From contig JAOPZG010000204.1 in NCBI GenBank assembly GCA_025964215.1, positions 1 through 8,189 of the forward strand: a stretch of DNA of 8,189 nucleotides. Direction: 5' to 3'. Numbering within the stretch: the stretch's first letter is position 1; every line of letters begins with the position of its first letter. The DNA comes from Conexibacter sp. Lineage in GTDB: Bacteria; Actinomycetota; Thermoleophilia; Solirubrobacterales; Solirubrobacteraceae. Shown piece by piece: positions 1 to 5,545 of the stretch. Below the pieces are notes generated by a model. The model saw nothing but the letters and a program-made list of their open reading frames with translations, did no database searches and was not told the DNA's origin. A program made the translations under genes and the position numbers.

Positions 1-569
1 CGGCGGTGGCGGCGGCGTTCGCGCGCGCCGCCGACGAGCTGGGGTCCTTCGACTTCCTCGTCAACAACGCGGGGATCCGCCATCAGGTGCCGTTCGTGGA
101 CTGCCCGGTGGACCTGTGGCGGCGGACGATCGACGTGAACCTCACGGGGTCGTTCATCTGCGCGCAGGCGGCGGTGCGGCTGATGCTCGCGGACGAGGGG
201 CGGGGCGGGTCGATCGTCAACCTCGCCTCGATCGCGGGCCGGCTGGCGCTGCGCGAGCGCGCGGCCTACGACGCGAGCAAGGGCGGCGTGATCTCGCTGA
301 CGCAGGCGATCGCCGCGGAGCTCGCGGGCTCCGGGATCCGCTGCAACGCGATCGCGCCTGGGCTGATCGAGACGCCGCTGAGCGCGCGCTACTTCCGCGA
401 CGGCGAGCCGATGCGCGAGATCATCACCACCAACACGCCGTCGGGGCGCTGGGGCCAGCCCGCGGACATCGCCGGACCGGCGCTGTTCCTGTGCGGTGAG
501 GCCGCGTCGTTCATCCACGGCGAGACGCTGTTCGTCGACGGCGGCTGGAACGCCGCGAAGGGGTATTGA
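1..569 (+). CDS. SDR-family oxidoreductase, 5'-truncated by window edge
   Basis: This is the C-terminal three quarters of a classical short-chain dehydrogenase/reductase, an NAD(P)-dependent oxidoreductase of hydroxyl/keto groups. The frame is open from base 3. A GTG at base 6 is not the real start, because the N-terminal Rossmann glycine motif (TGxxxGxG) would lie upstream of the window. Numbering from base 6, the structural NNAG motif is at residues 20-23, the catalytic Ser at 75 (in NLASIAG), and the YxxxK pair is Tyr88/Lys92 (YDASK). The end, FVDGGW, is the usual SDR C-terminus. It reads into the next SDR with essentially no gap, so the two are probably co-transcribed. The family is certain. 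The substrate is unknown; 3-oxoacyl-ACP reductase (FabG)-like annotations are typical for such proteins but not specific. Confidence 0.93.
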   Translation, partial: AVAAAFARAADELGSFDFLVNNAGIRHQVPFVDCPVDLWRRTIDVNLTGSFICAQAAVRLMLADEGRGGSIVNLASIAGRLALRERAAYDASKGGVISLTQAIAAELAGSGIRCNAIAPGLIETPLSARYFRDGEPMREIITTNTPSGRWGQPADIAGPALFLCGEAASFIHGETLFVDGGWNAAKGY

Positions 570-574
570 CCATC

Positions 575-1315
575 ATGTTGGAGACCGGACTCGCGGGGCG
601 CGTGTGCCTCGTCACCGGCGCGGCCAAGGGCATCGGCCTGGCGACCGCGCGGCTGCTGGCGGCCGAGGGCGCGAGGCTCGCGCTGGTCGACAGCGACGGG
701 GAGGGGCTCGCGGCGGCGGACGTCGCCGACGACGCCTTGCGGATCACCGCCGACCTCTCGTCGCGCCCCGGCGTCGAGGACGCGCTCGCGCAGACCGTCG
801 CGCGCTTCGGGCAGCTCGACGTCCTGATCCACTGCGCGGGGATCTACCGCGTCTCGAAGCTCCCGGACGTCACCGACGCGGAGTGGGACGCGGTGATGGA
901 CGTCAACCTGCGCAGCTCGTTCCTGCTCGCGCAGGGCGCGGTCGAGCTGATGCGCGAGCACGGCGACGGGCGGATCGTGTTGTTCGGGTCCTTCGCGGCG
1001 CGGACGGGCGGGCTGCGGGCGAGCGCGCCGTACGCGGCGTCGAAGGCCGGCGTCGAGGGGCTCACGCGCCACGTCGCGGCCTACGCGGGGCCGCTCGGGA
1101 TCCGCATCAACTGCCTGCACCCGGGCTTCACCGAGACGCCGATGACCGAGATCTTGAGCGCTGAGGCCCGCGCCGAGGCGCATAGCCGCACGCCGCTGCG
1201 GCGCGGCGCGCCACCGGAGGAGCAGGCGACCGTCGCGGTCGTCCTGGCGTCGGACCTCGCGAGCTTCGTCCACGGGGCGACCCTGGACGTCAACGGCGGG
1301 ATGTACATGGCATGA
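575..1315 (+). CDS. SDR-family oxidoreductase, probably NAD-dependent
   Basis: This is a complete classical SDR of 246 residues, normal for the family. I chose the ATG at 575, which follows an AAGGGG ribosome-binding site (about 558-563). A TTG at 566 in the same frame would overlap the previous stop and has no better signal. The cofactor motif TGAAKGIG is at residues 14-21, and an Asp near residue 39 at the end of the second strand (LALVDSD) favours NAD(H) over NADP(H). The usual NNAG is HCAG (86-89). The catalytic set is complete: Asn111, Ser139, Tyr153 and Lys157 (YAASK). The protein ends in a DVNGG segment. It is only moderately similar to the SDR before it, so this is a tandem pair of distinct paralogues rather than a recent copy. 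Substrate unknown; oxidation of a hydroxyl intermediate of the pathway is an inference from context. Confidence 0.94.
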   Translation: MLETGLAGRVCLVTGAAKGIGLATARLLAAEGARLALVDSDGEGLAAADVADDALRITADLSSRPGVEDALAQTVARFGQLDVLIHCAGIYRVSKLPDVTDAEWDAVMDVNLRSSFLLAQGAVELMREHGDGRIVLFGSFAARTGGLRASAPYAASKAGVEGLTRHVAAYAGPLGIRINCLHPGFTETPMTEILSAEARAEAHSRTPLRRGAPPEEQATVAVVLASDLASFVHGATLDVNGGMYMA

Positions 1316-1331
1316 CCTACCCGACGGTAGG
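1316..1331. promoter_or_regulatory. Palindromic operator CCTACC-N4-GGTAGG upstream of acyl-CoA ligase
   Basis: CCTACCCGACGGTAGG is a perfect 6+6 inverted repeat with a 4-base spacer. It begins immediately after the stop codon of the upstream SDR and ends 21 bases before the ligase start. The same arms and spacing recur at 4527-4542, next to the divergent TetR gene. Two identical 12-base patterns in the two promoter-side gaps, with no full copy found inside the genes, strongly suggest a binding site for the local TetR protein. A weak TACATG -10-like hexamer lies just upstream (1304-1309) without a convincing -35, so the promoter itself is not called. Confidence 0.75.
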
Positions 1332-1340
1332 CCCACGATC

Positions 1341-1346
1341 GAGGAG
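1341..1346 (+). promoter_or_regulatory. Ribosome-binding site of the acyl-CoA ligase
   Basis: GAGGAG lies six bases before the GTG at 1353 and decides the start of the ligase at that GTG rather than at the adjacent TTG (1356). Confidence 0.7.
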
Positions 1347-1352
1347 CGACCC

Positions 1353-2912
1353 GTGTTGGATCCCGTAGGCGACCGGACCCTCAGCCACCTGCTCGACGAG
1401 CAGGCCGCGCTGTACCCCGAGCAGACGCTGCTGGTCTTCGAGGATCGCTCCGGCGCGGTGAGCTGGCTGAGCTACGCGGAGGTCCGCGAGCGCGTGCTGC
1501 GCTGCGCTGCGGGGCTCGCGCGCGGCGGCGTGGGGCAGGGCGACTTCGTCCTCGTCCACCTGCGCAACTGCCCGGAGCTGCTCGTCACGTGGTTCGCGCT
1601 CGCGCGCCTCGGCGCGGTGCTCGTGCCCTCGAACGTCGCCAACACGGCGCCGGAGATCGAGCACATCCTGGCGGTCAGCGGGGCGCGGCTGGCGATCACC
1701 GAGCCGGACCTGCTGGCGCCGGTCGAGCAGGCGGCGGGGGAGGGCGTGGAGATCGTCATCGCCCGCGGCGACGCGGGCGCGCGGCGGTCGTTCGAGGAGC
1801 TGCTCGAGGGCGACGACGCGCCGCCGGAGGTGCAGGTGTCGTCCAACGACGTCTGCGAGCTGATCTTCACCTCGGGCACGACGCGCAAGCCGAAGGCCGT
1901 GATGATCACGCACGCGATGTGCCTGCGGGCGGGGCTCGACGCCGTGCACTGCCTGTGGCTGCAGCCGGGCGAGCGCTGCCTCACGGCGCTCCCGTTGTTC
2001 CACGTCAACGCGCAGGCGATGTCGCTCTTCGGCGCGCTGACCGTCGGCGGCACGCTCGTGCTGATCGAGGAGTTCAGCGCCTCGCGCTTCTGGGGCCAGG
2101 TCCGCTCGCACGCGGCGACGCAGACCGCGGTCGTGGCGATGCAGCTCCGCACCCTGATCGCCCAGCCGCCGTCGCCCAACGAGCGCGACCACCAACTGCG
2201 GCGGCTCTTCTTCGCCATCAACGTGACCGACCAGGAGAAGGACACGTTCGAGGCGCGGTACGGCGTGACGCTGATCAACGGCTACGGGCTGTCGGAGGCG
2301 ATGACGCTCTTGACCGTCTCGCCGATCGCGGGGCCGCGGAAGTGGCCGTCGATCGGCCTGCCGTCGCCGGGGCGCCGGCTGGAGCTGGTGGATGCCGAGG
2401 GCCTTCCGGTGGCGACCGGCGAGGTGGGGGAGATCACGGTGCTCGGCGACCCGGGGCGCGACATCCTGTTGGGGTACTACGGCGACGAGGCGGCGACCGC
2501 GGCCGCGCTGCGGAACGGCCGGCTGCACACCGGCGACAACGCCTACGCCGACGAAGACGGGTACTTGTACTTCTTCGATCGCAAGAAGGACATGATCAAG
2601 CGCGCGGGCGAGAACGTCTCCGCGATCGAGGTCGAGGCCACGTTGATCGACCACCCGGGGATCGCGGAGGCGGCGGTCGTCGGCGTGCCGGACGACATCC
2701 GGGACGAGGCGGTGGCGGCGGTCGTGGTCGCGTCGTCCTCCGGCGGGCTGAGCGCCGACGAGGTCATGGAGTACTGCCGCGGGCACCTGTCGAAGTTCAA
2801 GGTGCCGACGGTCGTGCGGTTCGTCGACGAGCTGCCGAAGACGTCGATCGGGAAGATCCGCAAGGACGAGCTGCGCAAGCTGCTGGCGGAGTCGGAGGAG
2901 CCGGCGCTGTAG
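1353..2912 (+). CDS. Acyl-CoA ligase (AMP-forming), CaiC-like
   Basis: This 519-residue class I adenylate-forming enzyme would activate a carboxylic acid with ATP to an acyl-adenylate and then form the CoA thioester in the cytoplasm. The family motifs appear in order: the phosphate-binding loop FTSGTTRKPK (about 172-181), PLFHVNAQ (214-221), YGLSE (311-315), HTGD (392-395), the hinge DRKKDMIKRAGENV (409-422), and the C-terminal PKTSIGK with the catalytic Lys at 501. The loop has Arg178 where Gly is more usual. The PLFHVNAQ and IEEFSASRFW segments resemble crotonobetaine/carnitine-CoA ligase (CaiC) and related FadD-like enzymes, but this does not fix the substrate. The GTG start has a GAGGAG ribosome-binding site six bases upstream. 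The preceding operator suggests regulation separate from, or additional to, the SDR genes. The gene converges on the SnoaL-like gene across the palindromic gap. Confidence 0.95.
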   Translation: MLDPVGDRTLSHLLDEQAALYPEQTLLVFEDRSGAVSWLSYAEVRERVLRCAAGLARGGVGQGDFVLVHLRNCPELLVTWFALARLGAVLVPSNVANTAPEIEHILAVSGARLAITEPDLLAPVEQAAGEGVEIVIARGDAGARRSFEELLEGDDAPPEVQVSSNDVCELIFTSGTTRKPKAVMITHAMCLRAGLDAVHCLWLQPGERCLTALPLFHVNAQAMSLFGALTVGGTLVLIEEFSASRFWGQVRSHAATQTAVVAMQLRTLIAQPPSPNERDHQLRRLFFAINVTDQEKDTFEARYGVTLINGYGLSEAMTLLTVSPIAGPRKWPSIGLPSPGRRLELVDAEGLPVATGEVGEITVLGDPGRDILLGYYGDEAATAAALRNGRLHTGDNAYADEDGYLYFFDRKKDMIKRAGENVSAIEVEATLIDHPGIAEAAVVGVPDDIRDEAVAAVVVASSSGGLSADEVMEYCRGHLSKFKVPTVVRFVDELPKTSIGKIRKDELRKLLAESEEPAL

Positions 2913-2937
2913 GCGTTGCGCGCGGCGCGGCGCGGCT

Positions 2938-3035
2938 GGCGCTCAGCTCGGGCGTTGGTCGCTGCGCGCACCGTGGTCCGCCGTCACCGAGGGAGTGAGC
3001 GGAGGTGGCGTCTCGCGGCGCCCGGGGTCGTCCGC
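2938..3035. repeat. Left arm of long imperfect inverted repeat
   Basis: This stretch matches the reverse complement of 3230-3329 at roughly 75-80% over about 98 bases, estimated by hand alignment with one or a few small gaps. Matching blocks include GGCGCTC (2938-2944), GTCACCG with the following GGGAG (2983-2994), CTCGCGGCG (3012-3020) and GTCGTCCGC (3027-3035). The blocks keep their order and spacing, which GC richness alone would not produce. The arm starts 26 bases after the ligase stop. Confidence 0.7.
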
Positions 3036-3100
3036 GGGGCCCGAGGGTGGTGGGGACTCGGCTCGGGCCCGAACACCGCGCGATTCGGCCCCAAACGCCA

Positions 3101-3147
3101 TCGAGGGACGACAGATGGCCGCAGAGCGGCCATCTGTCGTCCCTCGA
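3101..3147. repeat. Perfect 22-bp inverted repeat with 3-base loop (possible bidirectional terminator)
   Basis: The left arm (3101-3122, starting TCGAGGGACG) is the exact reverse complement of the right arm (3126-3147, ending GTCCCTCGA), with loop AGA at 3123-3125. All 22 pairs match, so the transcript of either strand would form a very stable hairpin. It sits near the middle of the gap between two convergent genes, where a two-way terminator is expected. No T-run follows on either strand, so it is not a canonical Rho-independent terminator, although such U-less hairpins are often proposed in high-GC actinobacteria. Confidence 0.85.
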
Positions 3148-3159
3148 CGCGCGCGCGAC

Positions 3160-3216
3160 GGGCGATTCGGCCGCGAACGACCCGGCGCGAGGGGCGATTC
3201 GGCCGCGAACGACCCG
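3160..3216. repeat. Two direct copies of a 25-bp repeat, 32-bp period
   Basis: The 25-base unit starting GGGCGATTCGGCCGCGAACG occurs exactly at 3160-3184 and 3192-3216, offset by 32 bases. A degenerate third copy, GCGATTCGGCC followed by a diverged AAACG, lies at 3080-3096 on the other side of the central hairpin in the same orientation. The duplication accounts for most of the extra length of the right half of the palindrome. It has too few copies and too short a spacer for a CRISPR array. Confidence 0.8.
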
Positions 3217-3229
3217 CGCCCCGGCGCCG

Positions 3230-3329
3230 GCGGACGACGAGCCACGCCGCGAGGCGCCGGCTACGCCTCGCTCCCCCGGTGACGACGGACGACGCCGCGC
3301 ACCCCGACCAGCGCCCAGAGCCGAGCGCC
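3230..3329. repeat. Right arm of long imperfect inverted repeat
   Basis: This is the partner of 2938-3035. Read as the reverse complement from 3329 downward it gives GGCGCTCGGCTC, GGGCGCTGGTCG, CGTCACCGGGGGAG, CTCGCGGCG and GTCGTCCGC, in the same order as the left arm. Its outer end touches the stop codon of the SnoaL-like gene (3329-3331), so the repeat begins almost exactly where coding ends on this side. Confidence 0.7.
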
Positions 3330-3793
3330 TACACCGCTTGCGGCGCCGGCGTCGCGGGCCGCAGGAACGTCACGTCGACATGCAAGCGCGCGAAGCGCCA
3401 CCCCTCGGCGCCGCGCGCGAACGCGCACACGTACTCGCCCGTGTACTTCGCCAACCCCGCCGCGACCGGCAGCGACAGGTCGCCCTCGGCGCGGTCCACC
3501 CGGAAGTTCGCGAAGTACGCCAGCCCCGAGGCGGCGTCGCCATCCACATCGACAGCCACGTTCGTGACCATGTGCCGCGACACGCGCCGCACCACGCCCT
3601 GCCGCTGCAGGAAGTGCGCGCGGATCGCCTCGCGCCCATCCAACACCAGCCCCTCGGCCTCCCACACCCCATCCTCCACGAACAGGTCCGCCAACGACGC
3701 GGCCTCCCCGAAGTCCACCCGCCGCACGTACTCCACCAACAAGCGCTCGCACGCCCGCGCGTCGAGCAGGGCACGCAACGCCTCTGCCTCCAC
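3329..3793 (-). CDS. SnoaL-like / NTF2-fold small protein
   Basis: This 154-residue protein belongs to the SnoaL-like (NTF2-fold) group, whose members are small cone-shaped alpha+beta proteins acting as isomerases, dehydratases, cyclases or ligand binders. Family-typical features are an N-terminal helix pair (LLDARACERLLVEYVRRVDFG, roughly 10-29), the segment ADLFVEDGVWE (35-45), DGREAIRAHF (52-61), SRHMVTNVAVDVDGD (72-86) and a final strand GWRFARLHVDVTF (131-143). The start is a GTG at 3793-3791 on the minus strand. It overlaps the TetR stop by one base (TAGTG) with a GAGG seven bases ahead, so translation is coupled to the regulator. The frame stays open far upstream, but that extension lies antisense to other genes and is rejected. 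Enzymatic activity and substrate are unknown; it may act on, or sense, the same pathway intermediate. Confidence 0.85.
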   Translation of the reverse strand: MEAEALRALLDARACERLLVEYVRRVDFGEAASLADLFVEDGVWEAEGLVLDGREAIRAHFLQRQGVVRRVSRHMVTNVAVDVDGDAASGLAYFANFRVDRAEGDLSLPVAAGLAKYTGEYVCAFARGAEGWRFARLHVDVTFLRPATPAPQAV

Positions 3794-4449
3794 TAGCGCA
3801 CCTCGAGCCCGCGCAGCGCGATCGTCGCGAACGTGTCGGCGACCTCCTCGGCGGTCAGCGGGCCCTCGGGGTCGAACCAGGTGTAGCCCCAGTTCGCCAT
3901 CGCCAGCACGGCCTTCGCGGCGACGGACGGCGGGACGTCGATGAAGGTGCCCTGCGCGGTGCCCTCGGAGATGATGCGGTGGACCATCTGCTCGTAGAAG
4001 TCGCGCTTGAGCACGAGCTCGTTCCAGCGCTGGCCGGTGACCGCGCGGTGCTCGGCGAGGAAGACGGTGACGCCGTCGCGGTGGCGGCCGACGAAGCTCA
4101 TCGCGACGCGCAGCGCGCCGGCGACCTTCTCCGACGGGCTCATCGAGGAGCTGAAGACGGTCATCGTCTCGTCGATCAGCTCGTCGATCATCTGCTCGTG
4201 GATCGCGAAGAGCAGGTCCTCCTTCTTGCGCACGTGGTGGTACAGGCTCGGCTTGCGGATGCCCAGCACGTTCGCGATCTCGGTCATCGACGCGGCGTGG
4301 TAGCCGCGCTCGCTGAAGACCTTCGTCGCCGCCGCGATCACGTCGGCACGCACCTGGAGCGCCCCGGAGCCCGTCTCGGGCTTGTCCGGAAGGGCCGGCG
4401 GGCGGGCCGCCGCCTTGCTCGGTGTGCGCTTCGTCGCGGTCTTCGGCAC
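3793..4449 (-). CDS. TetR-family transcriptional regulator, KstR2-like
   Basis: This 218-residue TetR/AcrR-family DNA-binding protein normally forms a dimer that represses a nearby promoter until it binds a small ligand. A basic, Pro/Ala-rich tail (1-32) is followed by the TetR_N helix-turn-helix (about 35-81), with the signature FSERGYHAASMTEIANVLGI and PSLYHHVRKKEDLL. The C-terminal ligand domain ends in NWGYTWFDPEGPLTAEEVADTF (about 186-207). From memory, that resembles the KstR2/fatty-acyl group of TetR proteins that sense CoA thioesters. The start is GTG at 4449-4447 with GGAGGA four bases upstream. It is divergent from the dehydrogenase operon, and the 121-base gap holds one copy of a palindrome also found before the ligase, so it is the natural candidate to bind both. 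Family certain, KstR2-likeness moderate, ligand unknown. Confidence 0.93.
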   Translation of the reverse strand: MPKTATKRTPSKAAARPPALPDKPETGSGALQVRADVIAAATKVFSERGYHAASMTEIANVLGIRKPSLYHHVRKKEDLLFAIHEQMIDELIDETMTVFSSSMSPSEKVAGALRVAMSFVGRHRDGVTVFLAEHRAVTGQRWNELVLKRDFYEQMVHRIISEGTAQGTFIDVPPSVAAKAVLAMANWGYTWFDPEGPLTAEEVADTFATIALRGLEVR

Positions 4450-4489
4450 TCGTCCTCCAGCGTGGTTGGACCTTGGCGCCAGCAGGGTG

Positions 4490-4518
4490 TTGCCGCGCTC
4501 CGCCGCACACGATACAGT
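4490..4518 (+). promoter_or_regulatory. Candidate sigma-70-type promoter of the dehydrogenase operon
   Basis: TTGCCG (4490-4495) and TACAGT (4513-4518) are separated by 17 bases and each match four of six consensus positions. Transcription would start around 4525, at the edge of the operator at 4527-4542, so a bound TetR protein would block initiation. The minus-strand promoter for the TetR gene probably overlaps this region too, but no convincing hexamers were found for it. Confidence 0.45.
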
Positions 4519-4526
4519 GGCGCCAG

Positions 4527-4542
4527 CCTACCGTGCGGTAGG
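4527..4542. promoter_or_regulatory. Palindromic operator CCTACC-N4-GGTAGG in the TetR / E1-alpha divergent region
   Basis: CCTACCGTGCGGTAGG has the same 6+6 arms and 4-base spacer as the site at 1316-1331. Here the inner base pair of the spacer edges also matches (CCG...CGG), so the palindrome is 7+7 around two bases. It lies between the divergent TetR and E1-alpha genes, just downstream of the candidate -10 and 15 bases before the ribosome-binding site. Autoregulation of the TetR gene and repression of the operon from one site is the usual arrangement for this family and is inferred here. Confidence 0.8.
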
Positions 4543-4556
4543 GAGATTTTGGGTTC

Positions 4557-4564
4557 AGGAGGAG
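4557..4564 (+). promoter_or_regulatory. Ribosome-binding site deciding the E1-alpha TTG start
   Basis: AGGAGGAG lies six bases before the TTG at 4571. It is the strongest Shine-Dalgarno sequence in the window and decides this start over the much longer open frame, which continues back through the operator and into the antisense of the TetR gene. Confidence 0.8.
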
Positions 4565-4570
4565 ATCGGG

Positions 4571-5545
4571 TTGGCAGAGCACCGCACGTCCACGGTGGAG
4601 TCCCCGGCGGCCGTTGGGACCGATCAGGCGAGGTATCGCCTGATGCGGCTCAGCCGGCGCTTCGAGGAGACCGTCCACGATCAGTTCCACGAGGGCCAGG
4701 TCCCGGGTCCGCTGCACCTCTCCATCGGTCAGGAAGCCGTGGCGATCGGCGCCTGTGAGGGGCTGCGCGTCAGCGACGCGATCCTCTCCACGCACCGCGG
4801 CCACCACCACTGCCTGGCCAAGGGCGCATCGCCCGGCCGTCTGATGGCCGAGCTCCTCGGCCGCACCGCGGGCTACTCGCGCGGCCGCGGCGGCTCGATG
4901 CACGTCGCGATCCCGTCGATCGGCCTGCTCGGCACCAACGGCATCGTCGGTGCCGGCCTCCCGATCGCCACCGGCGCCGCCTACGCGATGCAGGTCCAGG
5001 AGCGCGACGACGTCTGCGTCTGCTTCTTCGGCGAGGGCGCCACAGGCACCGGCGCGTTCGGCGAGGCCATCAACATCGCCGCGCTCTGGCAGCTCCCGCT
5101 CGTCTTCGTCTGCGAGAACAACCAGTACGTCGAGCTGACCCCGCAGGAGCTGCACGTCGCCGGCGAGATCTGGCGCCGCGGCGAGTCCTTCGGGATGCCC
5201 GGCGAGCGGGTCGACGGCAACGACGTCGGCGCCGTGGCCGACGCGGTCGCCACCGCCGTCGCCCGCGCCCGCGACGGCGAGGGCCCGACGATGATCGAGG
5301 CCCTGACCTACCGCTGGTTCGGCCACTACGCCGGCGACCAGGCCGCCTACCGCGAGGACGAGGAGGTCCAGCGCTGGCGGACCCTCGACCCGCTCGTGCG
5401 CTCCCGCGCGGCCCTGTCCGACGCCGACGCCGGCGCGCTCGACGCCTCCGTCGAGGACGAGATCGCCGCGGCGCTCGCCTTCGCGCTCGAGTCCCCGATC
5501 ACCGGTCCGGACGCGCTCGCCGTCGACCACCTGGCGACCGTCTGA
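4571..5545 (+). CDS. 2-oxoacid/acetoin dehydrogenase E1 component, alpha subunit
   Basis: This 324-residue thiamine diphosphate-dependent E1-alpha subunit pairs with E1-beta to decarboxylate a 2-oxo acid (or cleave acetoin) and pass the acyl group to a lipoyl protein. It shows STHRGHHHCLAKG (73-85), the glycine-rich RGRGGSMH (104-111), and the ThDP/Mg motif from GEGATGTG (154) to ENN (182-184). The motif has GEG where GDG is usual, a conservative change at a metal-ligand position. A phosphorylation-loop-like segment, YRWFGHYAGDQAAYR, is at about 247-261. The GHxHCLAKG and GANGIVG-like (here GTNGIVG) pattern is closest to acetoin dehydrogenase-type E1 (AcoA) and to actinobacterial PdhA-like proteins. 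The TTG start is set by AGGAGGAG. The stop overlaps the E1-beta start by one base (TGATG). This is the first gene of the operon behind the promoter/operator. Complex type certain, substrate not. Confidence 0.94.
   Translation: MAEHRTSTVESPAAVGTDQARYRLMRLSRRFEETVHDQFHEGQVPGPLHLSIGQEAVAIGACEGLRVSDAILSTHRGHHHCLAKGASPGRLMAELLGRTAGYSRGRGGSMHVAIPSIGLLGTNGIVGAGLPIATGAAYAMQVQERDDVCVCFFGEGATGTGAFGEAINIAALWQLPLVFVCENNQYVELTPQELHVAGEIWRRGESFGMPGERVDGNDVGAVADAVATAVARARDGEGPTMIEALTYRWFGHYAGDQAAYREDEEVQRWRTLDPLVRSRAALSDADAGALDASVEDEIAAALAFALESPITGPDALAVDHLATV

Larger units (their letters stand above)
2913..3328. other. Non-coding gap between convergent genes, filled by a nested inverted repeat
   Basis: About 416 bases separate the stops of the ligase and the SnoaL-like gene. 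Several long open frames cross the gap, but they look like shadows: high GC removes stop codons, the translations are low-complexity Arg/Pro/Ala/Gly, and no domain is visible. Instead the region is an imperfect palindrome, with outer arms at 2938-3035 and 3230-3329, a perfect central hairpin at 3101-3147, and direct repeats in the right half. It may act as a transcription barrier between the two converging units, be a dispersed intergenic repeat, or be a MITE-like insertion. Sequence alone does not decide. Confidence 0.7.

Noticed and set aside
1317..2786. 489-residue minus-strand open frame opposite the acyl-CoA ligase
   Set aside because: Arg/His/Asp-rich low-complexity translation with no domain, lying opposite a gene with complete ligase motifs; it is a codon-bias shadow.
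3101..3147. Canonical Rho-independent terminator
   Set aside because: The stem is perfect, but no T-run follows on either strand, so the call is kept as an inverted repeat with possible terminator function.
3160..3216. CRISPR array
   Set aside because: Only two exact copies with a 7-base gap between them; spacers of normal length and cas genes are absent.
2938..3329. Insertion sequence with transposase
   Set aside because: The inverted arms enclose too little sequence for a transposase, no such protein is seen in any frame, and no clear target-site duplication was found; only a MITE-like origin remains possible.
2916..3944. Plus-strand open frames through the convergent gap (including 2995-3282 and 3005-3796)
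   Set aside because: Translations are repetitive Arg/Ala/Pro/Ser with no recognisable fold; they run across the palindrome and into the antisense of the SnoaL-like gene.
5307..5351. Further operator half-sites (CCTACC at 5307-5312 and 5346-5351)
   Set aside because: Neither is followed by GGTAGG at the right spacing. Both sit inside E1-alpha, where Tyr-Arg codons produce the string by chance.
3796..5530. Upstream extension of the minus-strand SnoaL-like reading frame to over 700 residues
   Set aside because: The frame runs antisense through the TetR and E1-alpha genes only because high GC removes stops. The domain content begins after the GTG at 3793, which has its own ribosome-binding site and stop overlap.
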